From NCBI GenBank assembly GCA_013335665.1, contig JAAXVE010000054.1, forward strand, positions 1-5,905: 5,905 nt of DNA, written 5' to 3'. Both the position numbers and the translations under genes were made by a program. Source of the DNA: Candidatus Falkowiibacteriota bacterium (lineage in GTDB: Bacteria; Patescibacteriota; Patescibacteriia; Patescibacteriales; GWE2-39-37). A model generated the notes under the pieces. The model made no database searches and was not told where the DNA came from. It saw nothing but the letters and a program-made list of their open reading frames with translations. Within the stretch, counting starts at the first letter, position 1. The number at the start of each line of letters is the position of its first letter. This document shows, in pieces, positions 1 to 5,075 of this stretch.

Positions 1-1262
1 GCCTTTTGTAACATCGGTGCTTTGACAACATGCTCTATCGGGAAGTGCCACAGGGTGGCGAGCTCTTCCGAATTCATGAAACCGGCAGGCGCACCATAGC
101 CGGAGCGGCCTTTGTATCTTTTGACATTACGGTTCTTACGAGCAAGCAAGCGCGAATCCTTAAAAAGATACGCCGTCGAGGTCGCGGTCACGTTCATGTC
201 TGGCTTAAGATTATTCAAATCGTTAAAGGAGAATTGTTTTATAAAACCAACAAAGCCGTTGACTACTTTCGGCTTGTTCATGACATCTTTCTTTGCTAGG
301 TAGACCATGCGCATCTTAAACTTAAAGCCCATCTTGCTGACTTTGTCCTGAATTCCTTCGACAGCTTTTTTCTGCACAGGTTTCAAGTCCATCATCTTAA
401 GGGCGGCATCAGGCTTGGCTTCGGAAGCCCCCGGTTTCAAGGTGGTGCCGGCACCCGCATCGATCCAACCCAATGCTTCGTCGATTATCTTATTGACCGT
501 ACTTGGCTTTGCCTTCGGCTTCTCTTTCAATATTTTCGAGATCTCAACCTCTCCCTGCTTAGCCCACTCAAAATCAGTTGGCGTAACCAATATCTGGTAC
601 CACAGCTGCTCGCCAGCATGAAGGCTTGAGCAAAGATCCATCAAGGTAGACATTGGGTCGCGGAAATGCGTTTCCGGAGGACCATACTGATGTTCAAACT
701 CCTTGTAGGTCTTGATTGGGTAAACGAAAGGCTTAACCTGGACAAACTCAGCACCCCAGACATCCCACTCATCGTCAGGAAAGGTGTCGGGCATGTCGGT
801 AGTGTAATCGTTTATTTCGGTTATTTCCGCATCAGGATACTGCGAGTAGATTGCCGTCTCAACCAGGTGTCGGAACGGCTCTGGCGTGCGGATGACAAAC
901 TGTGTGTAACCCTCGATGCTGACAATCTCAAAACTAAAACCAAGCTGGTACTTACCTTCCCAATAGGTATCTATTAGGTTGAGCGAACCATGGCCGCCGG
1001 CCAAATAGGTAAAAAGATTTTCAACGGCCTTGGGTGACTGTTCGTTCCCACGTGGCACATCTATAGCTAGAAAGATGAATTTCTGTTTGCTGGCAAAAAT
1101 ACCGTTGCGATAATCCACCCAGACTAGGACAATACCCCAGAGAAAGGTTACGACCAATGGTATCCAGCCGAATAATACAAAAATCCTGATCATCATCGTG
1201 TCAGGTGGCAGTGCCAAAAAGTCGTATATTGGCTGTAAATTTATTACGATATTTCCGTCCAT
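1..1262 (-). CDS. CPR-type membrane protein, probably linked to a type IV secretion-like ATPase system (partial, 3' end outside window)
   Basis: This frame is open from an ATG at 1262 to the left edge, giving 420 codons and no stop, so the C-terminus is missing. One clear transmembrane helix lies at about residues 25-48 (hydrophobic, ending LVWVDYR). It is followed by a large soluble part. Recognisable blocks are FASKQKFIFLAIDVPRGNEQ (about 56-75), EIVSIEGYTQFVIRTP (112-127), a Pro/Asp-rich stretch near 152-170 and SEELATLWHFP (398-408). From memory, this pattern matches a family conserved in Patescibacteria (DUF8128-like), in which the LATLxHFP block precedes, or is fused to, a HerA/VirB4/TraG-like P-loop ATPase. 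Whether an ATPase domain follows cannot be seen here. A charged, Pro/Ala/Lys-rich linker lies at about 245-300. The ATG has no Shine-Dalgarno: the upstream bases are almost only A and C. A promoter ends about 20 bases upstream. Coding is certain; the family is likely; the secretion or DNA-transfer role is inference. Confidence 0.85.
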   Translation of the reverse strand, partial: MDGNIVINLQPIYDFLALPPDTMMIRIFVLFGWIPLVVTFLWGIVLVWVDYRNGIFASKQKFIFLAIDVPRGNEQSPKAVENLFTYLAGGHGSLNLIDTYWEGKYQLGFSFEIVSIEGYTQFVIRTPEPFRHLVETAIYSQYPDAEITEINDYTTDMPDTFPDDEWDVWGAEFVQVKPFVYPIKTYKEFEHQYGPPETHFRDPMSTLMDLCSSLHAGEQLWYQILVTPTDFEWAKQGEVEISKILKEKPKAKPSTVNKIIDEALGWIDAGAGTTLKPGASEAKPDAALKMMDLKPVQKKAVEGIQDKVSKMGFKFKMRMVYLAKKDVMNKPKVVNGFVGFIKQFSFNDLNNLKPDMNVTATSTAYLFKDSRLLARKNRNVKRYKGRSGYGAPAGFMNSEELATLWHFPIEHVVKAPMLQK

Positions 1263-1282
1263 TTTGTTTTGTTTGTGTTTTT

Positions 1283-1312
1283 ATTTTACCACATTCGGCA
1301 GTTTATTGCCAA
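1283..1312 (-). promoter_or_regulatory. Promoter of the membrane protein gene, extended -10 type
   Basis: Read on the minus strand, TTGGCA (1312-1307) is separated by 18 bases from TAAAAT (1288-1283). The bases just before the -10 are TGG, which fits an extended -10 (TGn). Initiation about 7 bases downstream would leave a leader of only some 14 nt with no Shine-Dalgarno. That fits CPR-style weak-leader initiation. The -35 overlaps a small inverted repeat, GGCA/TGCC (1297-1310). Confidence 0.6.
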
Positions 1313-1319
1313 ACAGCAG

Positions 1320-1343
1320 AAAGGCGCCCTTCTGAGCGCCTTT
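1320..1343 (-). terminator. Hairpin terminator after the sigma-like gene
   Basis: AAAGGCGC and GCGCCTTT form a perfect 8-bp GC-rich stem around an 8-base loop. It begins 10 bases past the TAA of the sigma-region-4 gene. On the minus strand only a short broken T-run (CTTTCTGCTGTTT) follows, so intrinsic termination may be incomplete. Its position between a stop codon and the next promoter supports the call. Confidence 0.65.
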
Positions 1344-1353
1344 CCGACTTATC

Positions 1354-2601
1354 TTAGAGTTCTTTTTTCTTCAGTTGGTATCGGTTATCGACTTTTTCAA
1401 ACAAATCTCTGTCCATCAAAGCGAGGACGATTGTTGCCTTTTTAACTAGACGCTGATCAAGTACGCGTTCGATAATCTGATCACGGGTCAAGCCGTTGCC
1501 GTCTTTTTCCAAAATCTCCTTAATGACGTCAAGGACGGTGCCCTGCTTGTAACCCCACTCTTTCAAAGAGTAAAGGCCGCGACCGACCAAAACGTACTTG
1601 TCGTCGAGAATTAGCTCGTTGTGGACAGTAGCAGCATTGGCTGGCTTCTCATCGAAGCTGATCTGGTTGATCTTAGTAGTGATATCGACGAAGTGCATCG
1701 GTTTGCCTTCGTTCTTCAAGACTAAATAAATCTTATCATTGATAGTTTTAGGCCTGATCTCGCGCCAGTCTGCCAATCCCCAATGACCGAATTTGTTTTG
1801 CTCAATCTGCTTTGAAGCCTGTAACAAAGAATAAAGCGCCTTGTTGGCGTTTATAACATCTGCATTCTCCTGGAAAAGCTCGCCGCCCAAAACATTGGAA
1901 ATATCCAAATTGTAGTTAAGGTCAAACTTGTCCTGATATTTCTGGAATGATTCAAGTTCTTTTAACTTCGAAATTAATTCTTCTGTGGCGAACAACTGTT
2001 TGACTTCCTTAATCTTGCCGACCAACTCGTTGGCAGTTTCTTCCAAATGATCAAGTACTTGATGCTTCAACTTGAAGGAATCCTTGAAATGCTTGGAAGA
2101 ACGGACTTCCTCGAAATGGTCATGCAATAATCGGGATATCAGGAAATCCAAATGATTCTTATGCTTAGTCGCCTCTTCCTCTTTGCCGCGCAAACCGCCG
2201 GCTGAGAAATTCACTAGATTGTTCAAGAGATAATCTTTCTCCATCAAACCGCCATGCTCTTCCAGAAGCTGGTTGATGGCGCGGCGCAAGCTGATGATGT
2301 ACTCCTCCAGATTCTTCAAGGCGCGTAATTTCTTGACGCTCGAAGTCTCGATCTGGCGGATGCGCTCACGGGTTAGCTTATGGGCAGCACCAATGTTCTC
2401 CAAAGTTTCCTTCTCGGTGCCAGCCAAGCCAAAACGGCGACGCAATACATCGCGCTCACGTTCGTTTAATTGACTCAATAAGTTTTCCGTGATCTCTACC
2501 GCATCCAATCGGGCTACTTGTTCAGCCTGGTTGTTGTTGAGGATTTGGTCCAGGATAGATTTACCATCGGCGATAGCGCCTTGGTTTGGAGTGTTTTCCA
2601 T
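1354..2601 (-). CDS. Sigma-70 region 4 / HARE-HTH fusion regulator
   Basis: This is a 415-residue protein. Residues about 40-95 are a textbook sigma-70 region 4: LNERERDVLRRRFGL, then TLENIGAAHKLTRERIRQIE, the -35-recognition helix-turn-helix. No region 2 or 3 is present, so it cannot melt a -10 element as an ordinary sigma factor does. A largely helical, charged middle follows (about 100-285), with coiled-coil-like Leu/Glu/Lys spacing at 180-220. The C-terminus has a HARE-like winged helix at about 285-347 (KTINDKIYLVLKNEGKPMHF to GRGLYSLKEWG) and a second HTH-like segment at about 352-410. HARE domains occur in the RNA polymerase delta subunit of Firmicutes, so a polymerase-associated or nucleoid role is plausible but inferred. 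The gene is a single transcription unit with a strong promoter, a structured leader and its own terminator. The ATG at 2601 is the only good start in frame: an upstream in-frame stretch has no ATG, GTG or TTG before a TAA. The AGGAG upstream lies 28 bases away, which is too far for normal use. Confidence 0.9.
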   Translation of the reverse strand: MENTPNQGAIADGKSILDQILNNNQAEQVARLDAVEITENLLSQLNERERDVLRRRFGLAGTEKETLENIGAAHKLTRERIRQIETSSVKKLRALKNLEEYIISLRRAINQLLEEHGGLMEKDYLLNNLVNFSAGGLRGKEEEATKHKNHLDFLISRLLHDHFEEVRSSKHFKDSFKLKHQVLDHLEETANELVGKIKEVKQLFATEELISKLKELESFQKYQDKFDLNYNLDISNVLGGELFQENADVINANKALYSLLQASKQIEQNKFGHWGLADWREIRPKTINDKIYLVLKNEGKPMHFVDITTKINQISFDEKPANAATVHNELILDDKYVLVGRGLYSLKEWGYKQGTVLDVIKEILEKDGNGLTRDQIIERVLDQRLVKKATIVLALMDRDLFEKVDNRYQLKKKEL

Positions 2602-2623
2602 ATGACTTAGAAAAATCGGACAA
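2561..2623 (-). other. Possible upstream overlapping short ORF (20 codons, TTG start)
   Basis: The only Shine-Dalgarno-like sequence in the sigma-like gene's leader (AGAGGAG, 2635-2629) lies 6 bases before a TTG at 2623. That frame runs 20 codons to a TAA at 2563-2561. It passes over the ATG of the main gene in another frame, and the peptide end is basic (PRRYRRW). Such an overlap could couple translation of the two frames. It may equally be chance: no homology can be judged at this length and TTG is a weak start. Confidence 0.25.
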
Positions 2624-2633
2624 GCACGACTCC

Positions 2634-2690
2634 TCTTTTTGTTAAGAAATTATTATTACAAAAAGAAACGGCTAACTTGACTATTTAGCC
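2634..2690 (-). promoter_or_regulatory. Structured 5' leader of the sigma-like gene, with a hairpin overlapping the Shine-Dalgarno
   Basis: Two hairpins occupy the leader on the minus strand. The first, GGCTAA/TTAGCC (2690-2670), has a 9-base loop. The second pairs TCTTTTTGT (2666-2658) with ACAAAAAGA (2642-2634) as a perfect 9-bp stem with a 15-base loop. Two further G-U pairs can extend it into the GAGG of the Shine-Dalgarno-like AGAGGAG. The stem is AU-rich, so it could open with modest temperature or factor changes. The pairings are seen directly; control of translation is inference. Confidence 0.5.
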
Positions 2691-2708
2691 TAATCGTATT
2701 TTAGCAAT

Positions 2709-2727
2709 AATAATATAGCATATTATT
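2709..2727. promoter_or_regulatory. 19-bp palindrome over the -10 box (candidate operator)
   Basis: AATAATAT and ATATTATT are perfect 8-base inverted arms around a 3-base centre. They cover the whole -10 and extended -10 of the sigma-like gene's promoter. A dimeric repressor, perhaps the gene's own product, could bind here. The AT-rich composition raises the chance of coincidence. Confidence 0.35.
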
Positions 2728-2740
2728 TGAGATTAGTCAA
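2712..2740 (-). promoter_or_regulatory. Strong promoter of the sigma-like gene
   Basis: On the minus strand TTGACT (2740-2735) is separated by exactly 17 bases from TATATT (2717-2712), with TGC just before the -10 (extended -10). This is one of the best sigma-70 matches in the window. Predicted initiation is near 2705, giving a leader of about 104 nt. The -35 starts right after the T-run of the murB terminator. Confidence 0.8.
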
Positions 2741-2743
2741 CTA

Positions 2744-2776
2744 TAAAAACAGGCAATTTTTACTTACCTGTTTTTA
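2744..2776 (-). terminator. Intrinsic terminator of murB
   Basis: TAAAAACAGG and CCTGTTTTTA form a perfect 10-bp inverted repeat around a 13-base loop, about 18 bases past the murB stop. On the minus strand the 3' arm ends in a run of five T. The same A/T-flanked stem could also work in reverse, but no plus-strand gene leads into it. Confidence 0.75.
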
Positions 2777-2794
2777 TTTAAAATTGGCTATTTT

Positions 2795-3739
2795 TTAGTA
2801 GTCGAGATATGTTATCTCTTCCTTGAGCTGGATTCCGTAGGTAACTCTAACCTTCTGTTTGATAAGACTCATGAGTACGATAATGTCCTCAGCAGAGGCT
2901 TTTAAGCTTTCATTCGTGATGAAATTGGAGTGAACTTCACTAATCCTAGCCCCACCAACCCACCTACCTTTCATGTAAATACTCTCAATCAGCCAGGCGG
3001 CTGACAGTTTATCGTTGCGAATCGCCCCGTCGCTCCTTGCATGCTCTATCACATCAGGGTCTACCGAAGTCAACTCGGATAAAGGCACATTCTTAAAGAC
3101 CGACCCGGCGCTAGGAAACTTAGGGTGCTTACTAACCCTGTTCGCGACGTATTCTTGCATTTTTTGGAGTATTTCCTCCGTTTTCCCCTTTTTTAACTGC
3201 AAAACAACCTCAAGAATGACCTGATTACCTAGTTTGAAATTACTATAGCGGTAAGCGAAACCGCACTTTTCGTTAGTGTACTCGACTATTTTGTCTTCAT
3301 CTACCAAATAAACTTTAACGCTCTTGACGATATCGGCCATTGACTGGCCATAGGCACCGGCATTGCCATTAACCGCTCCTCCTATCGTACCGGGGATGCC
3401 GGCCGCCCACTCTAAGCCGGAAAAGGCATGGCGGCTCGCCGACAAACAGGCGCGGGCAAGAGAAAGTCCGCTGCTGCAAGTCATTTCAGTGCCGTCACGA
3501 TATATGTACTGATAACTGTTCTTGATAATCAGTCCATTATATCCTTTGTCGGCGATAAGGATGTTGCTGCCACCACCTAAAATGAAGTATTTTTCATTGT
3601 TTTTCTTAGCCCACCTGATCGCTTCGACAATTCCTTCAGGAGTGTCGACTTCAATAAAATGTTTGGCAGGACCGCCAATTCTGTAAGACGTGAACTGGGC
3701 AAGCGGAATATCATGCTCTAGATTCTCCTCAATGTTCAT
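2795..3739 (-). CDS. murB: UDP-N-acetylmuramate dehydrogenase (UDP-N-acetylenolpyruvoylglucosamine reductase)
   Basis: MurB is a cytoplasmic FAD enzyme. It uses NADPH to reduce UDP-GlcNAc-enolpyruvate to UDP-MurNAc, the second committed step of peptidoglycan precursor synthesis. The 314-residue protein has the family hallmarks. The FAD-binding part includes FTSYRIGGPA (16-25), ILGGGSNILI (53-62) and AAGIPGTIGGAVNGNAGAYG (112-131). FAYRYSNF (161-168) carries the Tyr-Arg pair. PSAGSVFKN (209-217) has the proton-donor serine at S213. AAWLIE plus GARISEVHSNFITN (247-276) follows, and the C-terminal Glu is in LKEEI (about E308). All expected catalytic residues are present. A stretch of about 20 residues between SVFKN and AAWLIE (VDPDVIEHARSDGAIRNDK) looks longer than in short MurBs. 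Unusually for a cell-wall gene, it is not in a mur/dcw cluster here but is monocistronic. The ATG at 3739 lacks a Shine-Dalgarno. Confidence 0.97.
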   Translation of the reverse strand: MNIEENLEHDIPLAQFTSYRIGGPAKHFIEVDTPEGIVEAIRWAKKNNEKYFILGGGSNILIADKGYNGLIIKNSYQYIYRDGTEMTCSSGLSLARACLSASRHAFSGLEWAAGIPGTIGGAVNGNAGAYGQSMADIVKSVKVYLVDEDKIVEYTNEKCGFAYRYSNFKLGNQVILEVVLQLKKGKTEEILQKMQEYVANRVSKHPKFPSAGSVFKNVPLSELTSVDPDVIEHARSDGAIRNDKLSAAWLIESIYMKGRWVGGARISEVHSNFITNESLKASAEDIIVLMSLIKQKVRVTYGIQLKEEITYLDY

Positions 3740-3768
3740 ATTTTTGGCTAATTTTAAGTAATATTTAT

Positions 3769-3774
3769 ATTATA
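3769..3774 (-). promoter_or_regulatory. murB promoter -10 box
   Basis: A consensus TATAAT on the minus strand lies 29 bases upstream of the murB ATG, so the leader would be about 22 nt without a Shine-Dalgarno. No good -35 is visible at 16-18 bases; a T-rich stretch fills that place. A 14-bp palindrome, TAATAT-TT-ATATTA (3759-3772), overlaps the box. Confidence 0.55.
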
Positions 3775-3804
3775 GTATTTTTTAACAAAAAAAGGAAGTA
3801 TTTA

Positions 3805-3842
3805 TTGACTTTTTGAAGAATTTATTGTTAAATAATTATAAT
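3805..3842 (+). promoter_or_regulatory. Promoter region of the crp-like gene (two overlapping candidates)
   Basis: TTGACT (3805-3810) is followed after 17 bases by TTAAAT (3828-3833). A second pair is TTGAAG (3813-3818), 18 bases, then a consensus TATAAT (3837-3842). The first has the better -35, the second the better -10. Initiation near 3840-3850 gives a leader of about 110-120 nt. An inverted repeat TTATT-GTTA-AATAA (3822-3835) lies between the boxes. It has the 5-4-5 geometry of Crp/Fnr half-sites, which hints at autoregulation, but the sequence is AT-rich and not a consensus Fnr or Crp box. Confidence 0.65.
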
Positions 3843-3846
3843 ATCC

Positions 3847-3858
3847 AGCCATTTGGCT
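3847..3858. promoter_or_regulatory. 12-bp palindrome at the predicted crp-like transcription start
   Basis: AGCCA-TT-TGGCT is a perfect 5-bp inverted repeat just downstream of the -10 boxes. It could be an operator in DNA or a small 5'-end hairpin in the RNA. Confidence 0.3.
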
Positions 3859-3880
3859 CACTACAACCAAATAACTAGGG

Positions 3881-3922
3881 ATGAGCAAGCCTCTCCTTCA
3901 AATTCCATCATCCATTTGTTAG
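3881..3922 (+). CDS. Putative 13-residue leader peptide upstream of the crp-like gene
   Basis: An ATG at 3881 opens a 13-codon frame (MSKPLLQIPSSIC) ending in TAG at 3920-3922. It lies fully inside the leader, about 30-40 nt after the predicted start. Codons 3-6 overlap the CU-rich arm A of the leader structure, and the stop codon sits at the first bases of arm B, so a translating ribosome would cover A and touch B. AGGG directly abuts the ATG, so Shine-Dalgarno spacing is poor and initiation would have to be weak or leaderless-like. The second and third arms and the main gene follow within 40 nt. No homology can be claimed. The placement relative to the structure is the main support. Confidence 0.35.
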   Translation: MSKPLLQIPSSIC

Positions 3923-3952
3923 GGGAGGCCAGCCTCCCACAACAAAAAGGAG
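3889..3952 (+). promoter_or_regulatory. Leader RNA with mutually exclusive hairpins before the crp-like gene
   Basis: Arm A (3889-3897, starting GCCTCTCC) pairs with arm B (3921-3929, AGGGGAGGC) over 9 bp with one G-U. Alternatively B (GGGAGG, 3923-3928) pairs with C (CCTCCC, 3933-3938) around the loop CCAG. That stem is extended below an AG/AC internal loop by TTTGTT (3915-3920) with AACAAA (3941-3946). CTCC in arm C can also pair with GGAG of the Shine-Dalgarno AAGGAG (3947-3952), which sits 7 bases before the ATG at 3960. Thus A:B could free C to mask the ribosome site, while B:C keeps it open. The pairings are visible in the sequence; the switch is inference. The same plan recurs at 5005-5075. 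Confidence 0.55.
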
Positions 3953-3959
3953 AAAATCC

Positions 3960-4667
3960 ATGAAGAAGCTTACTAACGCAAAAGGCACCGAAGTCACCTC
4001 TCACCCCGTCGTCAGCAAGGCCAGCATGCTTTCCATGTTTTTCCCCGAATTCAAGTCGTTGTCAGAGACGGAGCTCGAAGATGCGGCACAATACTTCAAA
4101 CAGGTAGTATTTGAGAAAAACGAAATAATCCTGATGGAAGGAGAAAAAAGCAAGATGCTGTATTTCTTGACTACTGGGAAGGTATCAGCCATTAACTACC
4201 AAAAAGACGGGAGACCTTTTATTTCTCATATCTACCAAGCTTCCTCATTTTTCGCCGAGTGCTCGCTCGAAGACAGTCCGCTTCCGCTTCCCTTCGACTT
4301 AATCTCTATGGAGCACTCCAAGGCCCTAAGGATTGAAGTGGAAGATTTCTGGCAGTTGTTAGAGAAGCATCCAAAGCTTTATCGGGTATTTATGAGCTCC
4401 TTGGCTAAAAAAAACCTGGAGCAGAACCAGAAGATTTCATTATTGGCAATCCCGGATGCCTATTCAAGGGTTGAGAAAGCTTTAATTCTCATTCACCAAA
4501 AAGACCCATTAAAAAGGGCTATCCAGATGAGACATGAAGACATCGGCAACTTTTGTTATGTTTCAAGGGAAACTACCACCAGAATGATATCAAAGCTTAT
4601 TGAAGCAGGAGCAATAGAAGTCGATGGAAGGCTCATCACCCCCAAAAATAGTGTCGCTACACAATAG
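3960..4667 (+). CDS. Crp/Fnr-family transcriptional regulator
   Basis: This 235-residue protein is of usual length for the family. Residues about 25-130 form a cyclic-nucleotide-binding-type beta barrel (FFPEFKSLSETELE, then FEKNEIILMEGEKSKMLYFLTTGKVSAI). A dimerisation helix follows (about 135-160). A C-terminal Crp-type winged HTH has recognition helix YVSRETTTRMISKLIEAGAIEVDGRLI (200-226), matching the canonical SRET..R..L pattern. In the phosphate-binding cassette, the usual Gly-Glu and Arg-Ser/Thr of cAMP binders are replaced: FFAECSLEDS at 97-106, with no nearby Arg. It therefore probably does not sense cAMP in the standard way. There is no Fnr-type N-terminal cysteine cluster, as C101 and C199 are the only cysteines. 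The start is fixed by AAGGAG 7 bases upstream. Divergent murB and the downstream HD-domain gene are candidate targets, but the effector is unknown. Confidence 0.93.
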   Translation: MKKLTNAKGTEVTSHPVVSKASMLSMFFPEFKSLSETELEDAAQYFKQVVFEKNEIILMEGEKSKMLYFLTTGKVSAINYQKDGRPFISHIYQASSFFAECSLEDSPLPLPFDLISMEHSKALRIEVEDFWQLLEKHPKLYRVFMSSLAKKNLEQNQKISLLAIPDAYSRVEKALILIHQKDPLKRAIQMRHEDIGNFCYVSRETTTRMISKLIEAGAIEVDGRLITPKNSVATQ

Positions 4668-4685
4668 CGCCACTCAAGAACCACC

Positions 4686-4715
4686 GAAGGGCGGATCATC
4701 AAAGATCTGCCCTTC
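4686..4715 (+). terminator. Strong terminator after the crp-like gene
   Basis: GAAGGGCGGATC pairs with GATCTGCCCTTC over 12 bp (one G-U), with a 6-base loop, 19 bases after the TAG stop. The following sequence has short T-runs (TTTT at 4722-4725, TTTTT at 4733-4737) rather than an immediate long T-tract. It separates the crp-like gene from the HD-domain gene. Confidence 0.8.
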
Positions 4716-4787
4716 TTCGCGTTTTATGCCTATTTTTCAAGCTTATACGGGTGACGAAGGCAGTTTCTAAAAAACCAGGCAAAAGCC

Positions 4788-4816
4788 TTTACAAATATCA
4801 AAAAATGTGCTAAGTT
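4788..4816 (+). promoter_or_regulatory. Candidate promoter of the HD-domain gene
   Basis: TTTACA (4788-4793), 17 bases, then TAAGTT (4811-4816) preceded by TGC (extended -10). The -35 is 5/6 and the -10 only 3/6, with the TGn offsetting it. A 4-bp hairpin AGGC-AAAA-GCCT (4777-4788) touches the -35. Initiation near 4823 would give an unusually long leader of about 259 nt. Confidence 0.5.
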
Positions 4817-4822
4817 TTAATG

Positions 4823-4990
4823 TTTTAAAGGTTCATTTAAAAACTAACCTAAGCCAAAAAATACCGGAGCATAAGCTGCGGAAAATATACAGACAACTCA
4901 TACATCACATAACTCACAAACTCACAGTCAAAGGAAAGGAGAAAAACACGACACAGAAAACGTAAAAAAACACAACCGAAACTAAACATT
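4823..4990 (+). other. Gene-free A/C-rich leader segment
   Basis: No reading frame of note lies here. A short AGGTT/AACCT repeat is near 4829-4850. From about 4890 the plus strand is very poor in G and rich in A and C, with imperfect repeats of ACTCACAA/ACTCACAG near 4911-4926. An AAAGGAGAAAA Shine-Dalgarno-like element (about 4936-4946) is followed by no ATG, GTG or TTG at usable distance (only ACG). The stretch should be largely unstructured RNA. Confidence 0.5.
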
Positions 4991-4991
4991 C

Positions 4992-5075
4992 ACTCGTAAC
5001 CCGAGTTAGTCTCCCTATATTTTCCAACCAAGCCACCTTTTAGTTAGGGAGACAACTCCCAAGCTAACAAGGAGG
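4992..5075 (+). promoter_or_regulatory. Leader RNA with mutually exclusive hairpins before the HD-domain gene
   Basis: A first hairpin is ACTCG/CGAGT (4992-5006). Arm A, GTCTCCCTA (5009-5017), is the exact complement of arm B, TAGGGAGAC (5045-5053). Past a one-base bulge the stem grows by GTT (5005-5007) with AAC (5054-5056). Alternatively B (GGGAG, 5047-5051) pairs with C (CTCCC, 5056-5060) around ACAA, backed by GTTA (5043-5046) with TAAC (5065-5068). CTCC of C, or TCTCC of A, can pair with GGAG(G) of the Shine-Dalgarno AAGGAGG (5069-5075), 6 bases before the ATG. The plan matches the crp-like leader. Pairing is observed; a switch is inferred. Confidence 0.6.

Noticed and set aside
666..977. 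103-codon plus-strand open frame, and others at 30-299 and 415-621
   Set aside because: They are shadows of the long minus-strand membrane protein frame, which has family blocks and a promoter.
1297..1310. GGCA/TGCC as a separate terminator
   Set aside because: Only a 4-bp stem, it overlaps the -35 of the next promoter, and a better hairpin stands just upstream.
3015..3224. Plus-strand open frame inside murB
   Set aside because: It is antisense to conserved MurB motifs, with no ribosome site or promoter.
3822..3835. True Fnr or Crp binding box
   Set aside because: The geometry fits, but the half-sites lack the TTGAT or TGTGA core, so it is kept only as a weak candidate.
3889..3952. Rho-independent terminator in the crp-like leader
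   Set aside because: The B:C stem is GC-rich, but it is followed by an A-rich run (ACAACAAAAAGG), not T, so it cannot be an intrinsic terminator on this strand.
4911..4926. ACTCACA-type repeats as a CRISPR or tandem array
   Set aside because: Only two or three imperfect 8-base units, no spacers and no cas gene; best seen as low-complexity leader.
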